Part shown: one piece after another, positions 1 through 6,409 of the stretch
Layout of the letters: each line of letters starts with the position of its first letter
Position numbering within the stretch: position 1 is the first letter of the stretch
From: Actinomycetes bacterium
Lineage (GTDB): Bacteria > Actinomycetota > Acidimicrobiia > Acidimicrobiales > Palsa-688
Reading direction: 5' to 3'
DNA length: 9,038 bases
Assembly: GCA_021819345.1 (NCBI GenBank)
Contig: JAKARG010000109.1
Location: forward strand, 1 to 9,038
Translations under genes and position numbers: made by a program
Notes under the pieces: generated by a model
What the model saw: the letters and a program-made list of their open reading frames with translations, nothing else
Database searches by the model: none
Told to the model about the DNA's origin: nothing

Positions 1-242
1 ACGTGGCCACGGGCGACCGCCCGCCCCCCCTGCGCCTCGATCTCCTCGGGGCCCTCGCTCGCCTCGCTGCCGAGCGCGAGCCTGCCCGCCTCGGCCTCGC
101 CGGTGGGAGGGAGGCCACCGGGCGGATCCTCGGCGCCGGCAGCGACGTGCTGACCCTCGACCCGGCCACCCGTCCCGGGTCGAGGGGGGACCGGCTCTTC
201 GTCCCCACGGCCGCGGTGGCCACCTGCACCCCGCTGCGCTGA
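1..242 (+). CDS. C-terminal part of an uncharacterised actinobacterial protein (5' end probably outside the window)
   Basis: An open frame runs in from the left edge and stops at TGA 240-242. A GTG at position 3 could be a start, but only two bases precede it, so no ribosome site can be judged. I think it is more likely the tail of a longer gene. The visible 79 residues have an Ala/Leu-rich helix (about 12-27), then a short beta-rich part: RLGLAGG, ATGRILGAGSDVLTLDP, then DRLFVPTAAVATC. This alternation of strands ending in a 'VP..AVA' strand resembles small proteins encoded next to SAF-domain and Flp-pilus-type genes in actinobacteria. A small beta-barrel fold is inference only. No catalytic motif is seen and no function is assigned. 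It is followed by a hairpin and then a separately promoted SAF gene. Confidence 0.55.
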   Translation, partial: VATGDRPPPLRLDLLGALARLAAEREPARLGLAGGREATGRILGAGSDVLTLDPATRPGSRGDRLFVPTAAVATCTPLR

Positions 243-266
243 CCGGCCCAACCCGGCAAGGGCCGG
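243..266 (+). terminator. Hairpin directly after the first gene, candidate intrinsic terminator
   Basis: A perfect 7-bp inverted repeat, CCGGCCC (243-249) and GGGCCGG (260-266), with a 10-base loop starts on the base after the stop codon. No T-run follows, so it is not a classical rho-independent terminator. GC-rich hairpins without U-tails are often proposed as terminators in high-GC actinobacteria. The separate promoter just downstream fits a transcription boundary here. Confidence 0.4.
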
Positions 267-276
267 CATCGACCCC

Positions 277-305
277 TCGACATGCGGCCGCGCCTGACGT
301 AGCTT
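277..305 (+). promoter_or_regulatory. Candidate sigma-70 (SigA-type) promoter giving a leaderless SAF-gene transcript
   Basis: TCGACA (277-282, five of six matches to TTGACA) is followed after exactly 17 bases by TAGCTT (300-305, which fits TAnnnT). Six bases separate the -10 from the GTG at 312, so transcription would start at or within a base of the start codon. There is no Shine-Dalgarno sequence before this GTG, which fits leaderless translation, common in actinobacteria. The motifs and spacing are seen directly; activity is inferred. Confidence 0.5.
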
Positions 306-311
306 CCGGCC

Positions 312-1010
312 GTGGCTGCAGCAGCGACGGGGGCCAGGGCGGGGTCCGAGGCCCACGGCGGGCTGCGCATCCTCCCGCGCCGTGCCCAGGCCAACAGCCG
401 GGCGGTGATCGGCGGCCTGGCGGTGTCGCTCGCCGTGGTGCTCGTCTTCGCGGCATGGCTGGGCACCCGCCCCGGCCGCCCACTGCCCTACGCCGTGACC
501 CGCCTCCCCCTGGCGGCCGGCGAGCGGCTCACCGCCGGCGACCTCACCACCCGGGCGCTGCGCCTCCCCGCGGCGGTGGCGTCGAGCGCCTTCCCGGCCA
601 CCTCGTCGCTGCTCGGCCGGGTCCTCGCCGTCGCCGTCCCCGCGGGCCAGCTGATCAGCTCCCCCGAGCTCACCCCCGCCGCCACCCAACCGGCCCTGCG
701 ACCGGTCGCCATCGAGGCGCCAGCCTTCGAGCTGGCCGGGCTCGGTCCGGGTCAGCGCGTCGACGTGCTGCTCACCACCGGCTCCGGGTCGGCAGAGCGC
801 ACGACGCTCATCTTCCGGGGCGCAGAGGTGATCCGCGTCTACTCGAGCAGCGGAGGCCTGCTCGGCGGCGGCTCGGGGTCCGAGGTCGTCACGCTCGGCG
901 TGCCCGACCTGCAGGACGTGGAGAGCCTCGTGTCCGCCACCCATGCCGGCACGATCGACCTGGTCGTCGCCGAGCCCTCCGACGGGACCGGCGGCGGACC
1001 GGGTGGGTGA
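312..1010 (+). CDS. Membrane-anchored SAF-domain protein, CpaB/RcpC-like
   Basis: A protein of 232 residues. A basic N-terminal stretch (RILPRRAQANSR, about 19-30) precedes one hydrophobic segment (31-51), which suggests a single-pass anchor with the C-terminus outside. Residues 60-118 form a SAF domain, with the typical 'PLAAGERLTAGDL' start and 'GRVLAVAVPAGQLIS' end. Residues 131-218 form a second beta-rich part containing 'LGPGQRVDVLLTT', the pattern of RcpC/CpaB proteins after the SAF domain. The tail is Gly/Pro-rich. In Flp/Tad systems such proteins act in the periplasm or envelope in pilus assembly and may bind cell-wall glycan; that role here is inference. The GTG start is chosen for the leaderless promoter just upstream. 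The CpaE-like gene follows after 33 bp, probably in the same operon. Confidence 0.8.
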   Translation: MAAAATGARAGSEAHGGLRILPRRAQANSRAVIGGLAVSLAVVLVFAAWLGTRPGRPLPYAVTRLPLAAGERLTAGDLTTRALRLPAAVASSAFPATSSLLGRVLAVAVPAGQLISSPELTPAATQPALRPVAIEAPAFELAGLGPGQRVDVLLTTGSGSAERTTLIFRGAEVIRVYSSSGGLLGGGSGSEVVTLGVPDLQDVESLVSATHAGTIDLVVAEPSDGTGGGPGG

Positions 1011-1031
1011 TGGCGGGGTGCTCGGGCCCTC

Positions 1032-1039
1032 GGGGGGAG
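1032..1039 (+). promoter_or_regulatory. Ribosome binding site of the CpaE-like gene
   Basis: A purine run GGGGGGAG lies four bases before the GTG at 1044. It fixes that codon as the start and supports translation from the SAF-gene transcript, whose own start lacks such a site. Confidence 0.5.
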
Positions 1040-1043
1040 CCCG

Positions 1044-2324
1044 GTGAGCGGCGAGCGCTGGGTGCTGCTCGGCCTTGCCCCGGCTCGCGCCGCCTGGTTC
1101 GGGGAGCTCACCCGCTGGACGAGCTCCGGCGCGCTTCCTGCAGAGTTCGTGAAGTGCCGGTCGGCAGACGAGGCGCGCGCCCGCCTCGGGTCGGGGCGGG
1201 CCTGGTCGGCCCTGGTCGTCGACACCGCCTCGTCGGGCCTGGACCGTGACCTGGTCGACACCGCCCACCGCAGCGGCGCAGCGGTGCTCGGGGTGCGTGC
1301 CGGCAGCTCGCTGCGCGACCCCCCGGACCCGGGCTTCACGGCGGTGCTGCCTGCGAGCTTCGGTCGCGAGGAGCTGCTCAACGTCCTCTGCCTGCACGCC
1401 CGTCCGATCAGCAGGGGCGACCGGCTCCCGGCGAGCCTCTCGGAGCCGGCCGGATCGCCCTGGAGGGGCCGGATGGTGGGGGTCTGCGGACCTGGCGGTA
1501 CCGGCGCCTCCACCCTGGCCATGGCCCTCGCCCAGGCGATGGGGGCCGATGCGCGCCACGGGGGCCGGGTCCTGCTCGCCGACCTCGCGCTCCGCGCCGA
1601 CCAGGCCATGCTGCACGACGCGGTGGAGCTCGGGCCCGGGCTCCAGGAGCTGGTCGACGCCCACCGGCTCGGCTCCCCGGACCCCGCAGAGGTGGGCTCC
1701 GGGACCTTCGCGGTGCCCGGGCGCGCCTACCGGCTGCTGCTCGGCCTGCGGGCTCCCTCGGGATGGTCTGCGCTGCGGCCCCGGGCGACGAGCGCGACGA
1801 TCCTGTCGCTGAGACAGGCCTTCTCGGTGGTGGTCGCCGACATCACCGGTGACCTGGAGGGTGAGCTGGACTGCGGGTCCGCCGACGTGGAGGAGCGCAA
1901 CCACCTGGCCCGCACGGTCGCCTCCGAGTCGGACCTCGTGGTCGCGGTGGGAGCCGCCGGCATCAAGGGCCTCCACTCCCTGGCCCGGCTGATGCGCTCG
2001 CTCGCGGGAGCGGGAGTCGGCCCACCGAGACTGCTCCCGGTCGTCAACCGGGCGCCGAGGGACCCGAGGGAGCGTGCCCGGCTCGCTGGGGCGCTCGCCG
2101 AGCTGGCCCCGGGCACCACCGAGGTATCGAGCCCGCTGTTCGTCCGGGAGGCACGGGTCGAGGACTGCCTGCGAGCCGCCCGGCCCCTCCCCTCTGCCCT
2201 GGTCCGCCCCCTCGGCTCCGCCGTCGGCGCCCACCTCGACCGCCTCGCCGACGCCCCACCGCCGATGACCGGGCCGACACCGGTGGAGCCCGGCACCCTC
2301 GGCTCCTGGACCGACGCCGGCTGA
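1044..2324 (+). CDS. CpaE/Ssd-like MinD-superfamily protein with a lysine-less P-loop
   Basis: A protein of 426 residues. The N-terminal part (about 5-125) looks like a degenerate receiver-type domain, with 'SALVVDTASSG' around 55-64. From residue 143 a ParA/MinD-type fold begins: 'MVGVCGPGGTGASTLAMALAQAMG' covers the P-loop, with GPGGTGAST at 149-157. 'VLLADLAL' (177-183) corresponds to the second Asp strand and 'VVVADITGDLE' (262-272) to Walker B. 'LLPVVNRAPRD' (330-340) matches the late NR region of these ATPases. Both lysines of the deviant Walker A motif (KGGxGKT) are replaced, by Pro and Ala; GAST at this place is known in the CpaE and Ssd groups. Such proteins localise Flp/Tad pilus machinery or have been linked to septum placement (Ssd in Mycobacterium). 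The gene follows the SAF gene by 33 bp. Whether it serves a pilus here cannot be told, since no pilus motor is in view. Confidence 0.8.
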   Translation: MSGERWVLLGLAPARAAWFGELTRWTSSGALPAEFVKCRSADEARARLGSGRAWSALVVDTASSGLDRDLVDTAHRSGAAVLGVRAGSSLRDPPDPGFTAVLPASFGREELLNVLCLHARPISRGDRLPASLSEPAGSPWRGRMVGVCGPGGTGASTLAMALAQAMGADARHGGRVLLADLALRADQAMLHDAVELGPGLQELVDAHRLGSPDPAEVGSGTFAVPGRAYRLLLGLRAPSGWSALRPRATSATILSLRQAFSVVVADITGDLEGELDCGSADVEERNHLARTVASESDLVVAVGAAGIKGLHSLARLMRSLAGAGVGPPRLLPVVNRAPRDPRERARLAGALAELAPGTTEVSSPLFVREARVEDCLRAARPLPSALVRPLGSAVGAHLDRLADAPPPMTGPTPVEPGTLGSWTDAG

Positions 2325-2417
2325 GCGGGCGGCGCAGGTCCCGCCGTCGCCGGCCGTCGGGTCCCGCGGGCCCCGGCCGCCGGCCCCGGGCGTCAGGTCC
2401 CCGGCCGTCCCCGGGGG
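2325..2417. terminator. Convergent intergenic region with GC-rich repeats, probable two-way termination zone
   Basis: The CpaE-like gene and hemW end facing each other across these 93 bases. The stretch is almost only G and C and can form several short hairpins, for example around the palindrome CCCGCGGG near 2363. GTCAGGTCCC occurs at 2392 and again at 2417, 25 bases apart, with looser copies near 2335 and 2356. No T-tracts are present. Termination is inferred from the gene layout and base-pairing potential. No small gene is evident. Confidence 0.35.
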
Positions 2418-3713
2418 TCAGGTCCCGAGCAGGCGCAGGGTCACCTCGCTCGCGAGCAGCCGCCCCCGCCTCGTGAGCCTCACCCGGGACCGCTGCGACC
2501 CCCCGAGAGGCCCGGCGGCAGGGTCCCCGGGTGCCGCCGCCACCTCCGCCGCCTCTACCAGCTCCACCAGCCCGAGCTCTCCGAGCAGGGCCAGCTCGTC
2601 GCCCCCGGGCAGGTCGGCCAGGTCCACCCCTCGGACCGTGCGCAAGGCCAGCCCGATGCGCTCGGCTGCCCGGGTGGCCGGGTCGAGCAGCTCCCCACCG
2701 CCGACCGGGCTCTCCCCGCGGAGCACCGATCGCAGGTAGCGCTCCGGCGTGCGGACGTTCCACCACCGCCTCGCCCTGCCGTCGGCGAGCAGCTCGTGGG
2801 AGTGGGCGGCACAACCGAAGCCGCGGTACTCGCCCTGGGACCAGTAGAGCTGGTTGTGACGGCAGGCGGCCCCCGGCCGGGACCAGTTGGAGATCTCGTA
2901 CCACGAGTAGCCGGCCGACTCGAGGACCTCGTCGGCCAGCTCGTACTTCGCCGCCTGGTCGTCGGGGTCGGGGTGGCGGGTCGGGTCGGAGCCGAGCGGA
3001 GTGCCCGGCTCGGCGATCAGGCCGTAGGCGCTCACGTGCGCCGGCGGGGGATCGAGCCCGAGCACCGCTAGCAAGGTGCGCTCCCAGTCCCCCATGCTCT
3101 CGCCGACCGCGCCGAAGATGAGGTCGACGCTGTAGCTGTCGCCGAGCCCTGCGCCGGCCAGCGCCTCGACCGCGCCCTCGACCGCGCCGCCGCTGTGGTA
3201 CCTGCCGAGCGAAGCGAGCACCGAGGGCACCATCGACTGGACCCCGAGCGACACCCGGTTCACCCCGGCCTCCCTCCAGGCATGGAGGAGCGCGGCGCCG
3301 GCGTCCTCGGGGTTGCACTCGGCGGTCACCTCGGCGCCCGGGGCACGCAGGACGAGCTCGAGGATCGATGACAGCTGCCGGGCCGTCAGGCGCGACGGTG
3401 TCCCGCCCCCGAAGAAGACCGTGGCCGCCGGGGCGAGCCCGGAGCCGACCGCCGCGGCGACCTCCCGGCGGACGGCGGCCACGTAGTCGTCGGCGAGCTG
3501 CGAACGGTCGTCCCAGGTGGCGAAGGCGCAGTAGCCGCAGCGGCGGGCGCAGAACGGGATGTGGACGTAGACCCCCGCACCAGGCGGGCCGCCCCCGGCA
3601 GCCCCTGCTACGGGCCCCCCGGCGGAACCCGCCCGGCCACGGGCCTCCCCGCCGCTCGGGTGCCGAGCGCCAGCGGGAGGCGCGTTGCGCCCATCGCTAC
3701 CAGGACCCTTCAC
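2418..3713 (-). CDS. hemW: Radical SAM heme chaperone HemW (formerly HemN-like)
   Basis: A protein of 431 residues that belongs to the radical SAM coproporphyrinogen-oxidase-like family. The iron-sulfur motif CARRCGYC (Cys55, 59 and 62; CX3CX2C) follows 'VYVHIPF'. The SAM-binding 'FFGGGTPS' is at 100-107, and 'AECNPED' (131-137) and 'NRVSLGVQS' (152-160) follow. 'RHNQLYW' (285-291) is typical of HemW, and 'ERIGLALRTVRGVDL' begins the C-terminal domain. The absence of a fourth Cys (CXC) fits HemW rather than true HemN, so the likely role is cytoplasmic heme trafficking, not heme synthesis. The first 47 residues are Gly/Ala/Pro-rich filler before the conserved core. The GTG at 3713 is the only usual start before the core, though no clear ribosome site precedes it. 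It is the last gene of the minus-strand cluster, 48 bp after the BldD-type gene. Confidence 0.93.
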   Translation of the reverse strand: MKGPGSDGRNAPPAGARHPSGGEARGRAGSAGGPVAGAAGGGPPGAGVYVHIPFCARRCGYCAFATWDDRSQLADDYVAAVRREVAAAVGSGLAPAATVFFGGGTPSRLTARQLSSILELVLRAPGAEVTAECNPEDAGAALLHAWREAGVNRVSLGVQSMVPSVLASLGRYHSGGAVEGAVEALAGAGLGDSYSVDLIFGAVGESMGDWERTLLAVLGLDPPPAHVSAYGLIAEPGTPLGSDPTRHPDPDDQAAKYELADEVLESAGYSWYEISNWSRPGAACRHNQLYWSQGEYRGFGCAAHSHELLADGRARRWWNVRTPERYLRSVLRGESPVGGGELLDPATRAAERIGLALRTVRGVDLADLPGGDELALLGELGLVELVEAAEVAAAPGDPAAGPLGGSQRSRVRLTRRGRLLASEVTLRLLGT

Positions 3714-3761
3714 AGGCGTCCGAGCCGGACGTTCTCTGTGGGATCAGCGACGCCGGCAACC

Positions 3762-4331
3762 CTATCCCCGGGGATCCGACCTGCTGGCGACGAGCCGGCC
3801 ACCCGCGGCGCTCGGTCGCCGCAGGCCCGGGGCGTCGAGGCGTCGGCGCACCTCCTCTACGCTCACGTCCAAGAACGCGGCGAGGGCACGCAGGTCGTCG
3901 CGACGCACGGTCAGCACCCGACCGTTGAAGTCCTGGCGCTGGAGCTGGATGGTGGACAGGTAGCGACCGAGCATCTCGGCTCCGGCCTCACCGAGGGACT
4001 CCGGGCCGAGCTGCTCGACCCGGGTGAGGTCGATGGTCAAGCCGTCGCCGGCGCTGTCGGCGGCCGGGTCGGCGGCACCGGGGCCGGGCTCGTGGCCCGG
4101 GTCCTGCGGGAGCAGCTGGTCGACCGGCACGTGGTAGAAGTCGGCGAGCCGCTGAAGGCGCGGCACCGAGATCACCCGCTCCCCGCGCTCGTAGGCTCCG
4201 AGGACCGACGCCCTGAACTCCTCCCCCGAGGCGGCTTCGACCGCCTGGAGGGAGAGGCGCTGCTGCTGCCTGACCCTTCTCAGGCGCTCGCCGACGAGTC
4301 GGGTGTAGCTGCTCATCAGGGTCTCGGACAC
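3762..4331 (-). CDS. bldD: BldD-type transcription regulator with c-di-GMP-binding signature
   Basis: A protein of 189 residues. The N-terminal half is an XRE-type helix-turn-helix domain: 'LRRVRQQQRLSLQAVEAAS' (17-35), 'SVLGAYERGERVISVPRLQRLADFYHVPVDQLLP' (42-75). A Pro/Gly/Ala linker (about 76-96) leads to a C-terminal domain closely like that of Streptomyces BldD. It carries RQD (132-134), eight residues, then RRDD (143-146), exactly the RxD-X8-RxxD c-di-GMP motif. In Streptomyces, c-di-GMP tetramers join two BldD C-terminal domains and switch on repression of development genes. Two starts are possible. GTG 4331 has a strong ribosome site five bases upstream and is chosen; ATG 4316 gives 184 residues and aligns better with the Streptomyces N-terminus. 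A TAGCAT box (4358-4363) may be its -10. It lies 136 bp after rsmE. Confidence 0.88.
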   Translation of the reverse strand: MSETLMSSYTRLVGERLRRVRQQQRLSLQAVEAASGEEFRASVLGAYERGERVISVPRLQRLADFYHVPVDQLLPQDPGHEPGPGAADPAADSAGDGLTIDLTRVEQLGPESLGEAGAEMLGRYLSTIQLQRQDFNGRVLTVRRDDLRALAAFLDVSVEEVRRRLDAPGLRRPSAAGGRLVASRSDPRG

Positions 4332-4336
4332 TTCGG

Positions 4337-4345
4337 CCTCCCCTT
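4337..4345 (-). promoter_or_regulatory. Strong ribosome binding site deciding the bldD start
   Basis: On the minus strand AAGGGGAGG sits five bases before GTG 4331 but twenty bases before ATG 4316. The spacing suits the GTG and is too long for the ATG, so the protein probably begins MSETLMSSYTRL. It is one of the clearest Shine-Dalgarno sequences in the window. Confidence 0.6.
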
Positions 4346-4467
4346 CGCAGGGCCAGGATGCTAGCCAGCGCCGGAGACCTCCGGGTCGCTCACGGCGGCC
4401 GGCTCGGGCCAGCCGTCGCCTTCGGGACCCGGCGCTGCTCCACAGCTCCAACGCCGTGGATCGGAGC

Positions 4468-5187
4468 CTAGGCGAGCCTGGCCCCGACCACCACAGGTGC
4501 CACCACGCCGGAGCGGAGGGCGACGAGCAGCGAGCCGGCGACCACTGCGGCGGTCTCGGTCCGCAACACCGTCGGCCCGAGCCCGACGAGCGCCGTTGCG
4601 CCGGAGCGCTCCGCATCGCTCCAACCTCCCTCCGGTCCGACCAGGATCGTCGGGCGATCGAGGTCCGGAGGGGCGCCGCCGGCTTCGGCGAGGGCCACTA
4701 CCGGGGCCGGCGCCGGCGAGGCGCCGTGCCGGGCCGACCCGCCGGTGCCGGCGAGCATCCCCACGACGCTCTCGGGCTCGCCGATCTCCGGCAACCACAG
4801 GCGCCGGCTCTGCATCGCCGCCGAACGGGCGACCGCCCCCCACCGGGCGAGCAGGCGGCCGGTCCGCTCGGCATCGGGGCGCACCACCCCTCGGTCGGCG
4901 ACCAAGGGGACGATCCGGTCCACGCCGACCTCGGTGAGCTTCTGCACCGCCCAGTCCGCGCGCTCGCCCTTCGGCACGGCGAGCCCGACGGTCACCCGGG
5001 GACGGGGGGCCGCCTCGACCTCGAGGGGTCCCTCGGCGTCGAGCTCTCCGGCACCCGCGAAGCGGCAGAGCCGCCACCCTCCCTCGCCGTCGGAGGCCCC
5101 GACCAGCTCGCCCGGGCGCAGGCGCAAGGCTCTCTGCAGGTGGTGGAGGTCCGCTCCGCCGAGCGTCGGCGCCCCGAGGTCGGGCAC
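4468..5187 (-). CDS. rsmE: 16S rRNA (uracil1498-N3)-methyltransferase RsmE
   Basis: A SPOUT-family methyltransferase that would modify U1498 of 16S rRNA using SAM. Numbered from GTG 5187 (239 residues), an N-terminal PUA-like part contains 'DLHHLQRALRLRPGELV' (13-29). The SPOUT core has 'AVPKGERADWAVQKLTEVGVDRIVPL' (70-95), 'AAMQSRRLWLPE' (123-134), GPEGGW (184-189) and 'LRTETAA' (208-214), the last two forming the knotted SAM pocket. The start is uncertain. GTG 5187 gives a usual length but cuts into the first strand, which in the family begins a few residues earlier (AHVFVPD). The next in-frame start is ATG 5325, inside dnaJ (65-base overlap), giving 285 residues with a Pro-rich N-terminus. 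No other ATG, GTG or TTG lies between. dnaJ-rsmE linkage is usual in actinobacteria. Confidence 0.9.
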   Translation of the reverse strand: MPDLGAPTLGGADLHHLQRALRLRPGELVGASDGEGGWRLCRFAGAGELDAEGPLEVEAAPRPRVTVGLAVPKGERADWAVQKLTEVGVDRIVPLVADRGVVRPDAERTGRLLARWGAVARSAAMQSRRLWLPEIGEPESVVGMLAGTGGSARHGASPAPAPVVALAEAGGAPPDLDRPTILVGPEGGWSDAERSGATALVGLGPTVLRTETAAVVAGSLLVALRSGVVAPVVVGARLA

Positions 5188-5238
5188 GAAGACGTGCGCG
5201 GCGGTGCGAGGTCTCGGCCGCGGCGGGCTCCCCCCGGA

Positions 5239-5258
5239 CCCCGGGCCCGGGGCCGGCC
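5239..5258 (-). other. Palindromic GC block between dnaJ and rsmE
   Basis: CCCCGGGCCCGGGG (5239-5252) is a perfect 14-base palindrome, and GGCCGGCC (5251-5258) overlaps its end. The block starts three bases after the dnaJ stop codon on the minus strand. As RNA it could form a short very stable hairpin acting as partial terminator or as a cover on rsmE translation; both are inference. Confidence 0.35.
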
Positions 5259-5260
5259 GG

Positions 5261-6391
5261 TCACTTGAACGCGTGGCGGATCCGCGACAGCAGGCCGGAG
5301 TCGGCGTGGGCCACCGCTTCGCCACGCTCGCCGGCGAGCGAGCGCAGGAGGTCCTCCTGCTCCTTGGTCAGATCGGTCGGCGTGTCGACGGCGACGGTCA
5401 CCACGAGGTCGCCGCGACCCCGGCCCTGCAGGTGAGGGACCCCCTTGGAGCGCAGGCGGACCTCCCGCCCGCCCTGGGTCCCCGGCTCGATGGTGATCTC
5501 CTCGTTCCCGTCGAGGGTCTCGAGCACGAGGTGCGCTCCGAGGGCAGCCTGGGTCATGGCCACGTGGACCGTAGTGCGCAGGTCGGCGCCGTCCCTCGTG
5601 ATCGTCGGATGGGGCCTCAACTTCAAGTGGACGTAGAGGTCGCCTGGTGGACCGCTCCGCACCCCGCCGGCCCCGCGCCCGGTCAGGCGCAGCGTCGACC
5701 CCTCGTCGACCCCTGCAGGGATGTCGACGACGAAGCTCTGCTCGACGGTGCGGCGCCCGTCGCCCCGGCAGTCGGGACAGGGAGAGCTGATCTCCTCCCC
5801 GGTCCCGCCGCAACGGCTGCAGGGAGCCGCGGTGACCATCTGGCCGAGGATCGACTGGCGGACCCGCCGGACCTCGCCGGCTCCGCCGCATACCGTGCAG
5901 GTCGTCGGGGTCGTCCCCGGGCGCGCCCCCGAGCCGTTGCAGGTCGCACAGGTGCTCGGGAGCCGCACGCTGATCTGCTCCTCACCCCCGAAGACCGCGA
6001 CCGCGAAGTCGATCTCCAGCACGGCTTCGACGTCTTCGCCCCGTCTCGGGCCCCGGCGGGCACCACCCTGGGCGGCAAATCCCCCGCCCGAGCCGAAGAA
6101 GGCGTCGAAGAGGTCCCCGAAGCCGTTGCCGAAGCCGTTGGCGAAGGGGTCCGCGGCCGCCTGGCGGGGCCCGCCGGCCCCGAAGAGGTCGTACTGGCGG
6201 CGCCGTTCCGGGTCGCGGAGGGTCTCGTAGGCCAGGTTGACGAGCTTGAAGCGCTCCTCGGTTCCCGGGTCGCCCTGGTTGGCGTCGGGGTGCAGCTCCC
6301 GGGCGAGGCGGAGGTAGGCCCGCTTGATCTCCGGCTCGGTGGCAGTCCGGGAGACCCCGAGCAGCTGGTAGTAGTCGTCGGCGGCGGCCAC
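5261..6391 (-). CDS. dnaJ: Chaperone protein DnaJ (Hsp40), DnaJ2-type by context
   Basis: A co-chaperone of 376 residues, the usual full length, that would stimulate DnaK ATPase and bring unfolded clients to it in the cytoplasm. The J domain (5-71) has the essential HPD at 34-36. A Gly/Phe-rich linker (about 71-113) includes 'DPFANGFGNGFGDLFDAFFG'. Four zinc-binding CxxC repeats follow: Cys148/151, 165/168, 191/194 and 205/208, each in CxxCxGxG form. Two beta-sandwich client domains come next (about 215-340), and the C-terminus is a short helix. Linkage to hrcA and rsmE, with no dnaK or grpE, fits the second actinobacterial copy, DnaJ2. The GTG start is set by the conserved DDYYQLLGV. No Shine-Dalgarno is seen; a TAACCT box (6401-6406) nine bases upstream could be a -10 giving a very short leader. 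Confidence 0.96.
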   Translation of the reverse strand: MAAADDYYQLLGVSRTATEPEIKRAYLRLARELHPDANQGDPGTEERFKLVNLAYETLRDPERRRQYDLFGAGGPRQAAADPFANGFGNGFGDLFDAFFGSGGGFAAQGGARRGPRRGEDVEAVLEIDFAVAVFGGEEQISVRLPSTCATCNGSGARPGTTPTTCTVCGGAGEVRRVRQSILGQMVTAAPCSRCGGTGEEISSPCPDCRGDGRRTVEQSFVVDIPAGVDEGSTLRLTGRGAGGVRSGPPGDLYVHLKLRPHPTITRDGADLRTTVHVAMTQAALGAHLVLETLDGNEEITIEPGTQGGREVRLRSKGVPHLQGRGRGDLVVTVAVDTPTDLTKEQEDLLRSLAGERGEAVAHADSGLLSRIRHAFK

Positions 6392-6409
6392 GGTGGGAGC
6401 AGGTTACCC

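Noticed and set aside
2044..3318. Minus-strand open frame (424 codons) across the convergent gap
   Set aside because: It overlaps hemW in another frame and the CpaE-like gene in antisense; the translation is Arg/Gly-rich noise.
4332..4467. Possible terminator hairpins in the rsmE-bldD gap (for example TCCAC 4439-4443 with GTGGA 4456-4460)
   Set aside because: Stems are only five base pairs with a long loop and no T-run; at this GC content such pairs are expected by chance.
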